Positions 63,640-64,000 of a stretch of 64,000 bases of DNA are shown here, piece by piece. Each line of letters starts with the position of its first letter. Position 1 is the first letter of the stretch. A program made the translations under genes and the position numbers. Origin of the DNA: Cryobacterium sp. PH31-O1 (GTDB lineage: Bacteria > Actinomycetota > Actinomycetes > Actinomycetales > Microbacteriaceae); assembly GCF_030063455.1 (NCBI RefSeq), contig NZ_JASITB010000004.1, positions 186,001 to 250,000 of the forward strand. Reading direction: 5' to 3'. The notes beneath the pieces were generated by a model. The model had not been told where the DNA came from. It was given only the letters and a program-made list of their open reading frames with translations, and searched no databases.

Positions 63640-64000
63640 TCAGGGCTTGGTGCCGCGGTGCAGGGCCACGATGCCGAGCGTGAGATTGCGGTAGGCGACC
63701 TGGGAGTATCCGGCCGAGCGCAGCCATCCGCTCAGTACCGGCTGGGTCGGCCAGGCCGCAATGGATTCGCCGAGGTAGTCGTACGCTTCGGCGTTCGAGG
63801 AGGCCAGCCGAACAACCCTGGGCATGACGTGGTTGAGGTAGGCGAAGTAGCTCTGGCGCACAAGCGTCAGTGGCGGTGTCGAGAACTCGCAGATGACGAC
63901 GCGGCCGCCAGGCTTGGTCACCCGGTAGAACTCGGCGAGGGCTTTCTTTGGTTCGACCACGTTGCGCAGCCCGAACGAAATGGTGACGGCGTCGAATTCG
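63640..64000 (-). CDS. menG: Demethylmenaquinone methyltransferase, C-terminal part (runs off window)
   Basis: The visible 120 codons begin in [20 protein letters not shown] and continue [40 protein letters not shown] and [14 protein letters not shown], which match the second half of MenG/UbiE. It methylates demethylmenaquinone using S-adenosylmethionine in the last step of menaquinone synthesis. The start lies beyond the window edge. It precedes the prenyl synthase on the same strand. Confidence 0.95.
   Translation of the reverse strand, partial: EFDAVTISFGLRNVVEPKKALAEFYRVTKPGGRVVICEFSTPPLTLVRQSYFAYLNHVMPRVVRLASSNAEAYDYLGESIAAWPTQPVLSGWLRSAGYSQVAYRNLTLGIVALHRGTKP

Overview
The window is chromosomal DNA of a high-GC actinobacterium, most likely a member of the Microbacteriaceae. 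A Cryobacterium-like genus is my guess, not something the sequence proves. The evidence is the tRNA-Trp-secE-nusG-rplK-rplA order, a NusG with a long acidic N-terminal arm, a RamB-type regulator next to malate synthase, MaoC pairs beside murB, PspC-containing sensor kinases, frequent GTG starts and promoters that look leaderless. I see no rRNA, CRISPR array, intact prophage or intact insertion sequence.

Layout. 0-3.3 kb: two SipW-dependent secreted proteins and their ER-type signal peptidase, with a photolyase gene inserted on the opposite strand. 3.4-6.8 kb: malate synthase divergent from its probable regulator ramB. 6.9-10.9 kb: a locus with an ABC-ATPase-like protein that has lost every catalytic motif, a GntR regulator, a soluble Cache-domain protein and a succinate-semialdehyde dehydrogenase. 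11-14 kb: rplA-rplK-nusG-secE-tRNA-Trp. 14-22 kb: aminotransferase, ABC-2 exporter, and a PspC sensor kinase/response regulator divergent from a PspC/LiaF-like membrane protein. 21.8-23.8 kb: murB and two MaoC-fold dehydratase subunits.

24.4-55.1 kb is an accessory stretch. It holds relics of a metN ATPase and of a LacI regulator, a PfkB kinase, a LysR/MFS/amidohydrolase/amidase catabolic set, a thiamine cluster (thiO-thiS-thiG-thiF, thiE, thiD) with two near-identical TPP riboswitches, a DrrAB-like exporter with DUF4097 and ribbon-helix-helix partners, and a coupled DUF2975/Cro-like/giant membrane protein operon. A metal-resistance operon (ArsR, P1B-4 ATPase, MFS), a divergent EamA/MarR pair, and a junction of IS30 transposase and cation-diffusion-facilitator fragments follow.

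55.1-64 kb is core again: tRNA-Met and tRNA-Thr, a GH13 glucosidase coupled to a small alarmone synthetase, an M23 peptidase, an inositol monophosphatase, tRNA-Tyr, yajQ, a ferredoxin-NADP reductase, a polyprenyl diphosphate synthase and the end of menG. The minus-strand core genes (tRNA-Thr/Met, MaoC pair, tRNA-Trp-secE-nusG-rplKA) read like one conserved block opened by accessory insertions.

The most unusual items are the catalytically dead ABC-like protein with its soluble Cache partner (6.9-9.5 kb), the matching palindromes upstream of both SipW-dependent genes, the chain of overlapping mini-ORFs ahead of the MFS gene at 28.4 kb, and the DUF2975/Cro/giant membrane protein operon with its own palindromic operator.
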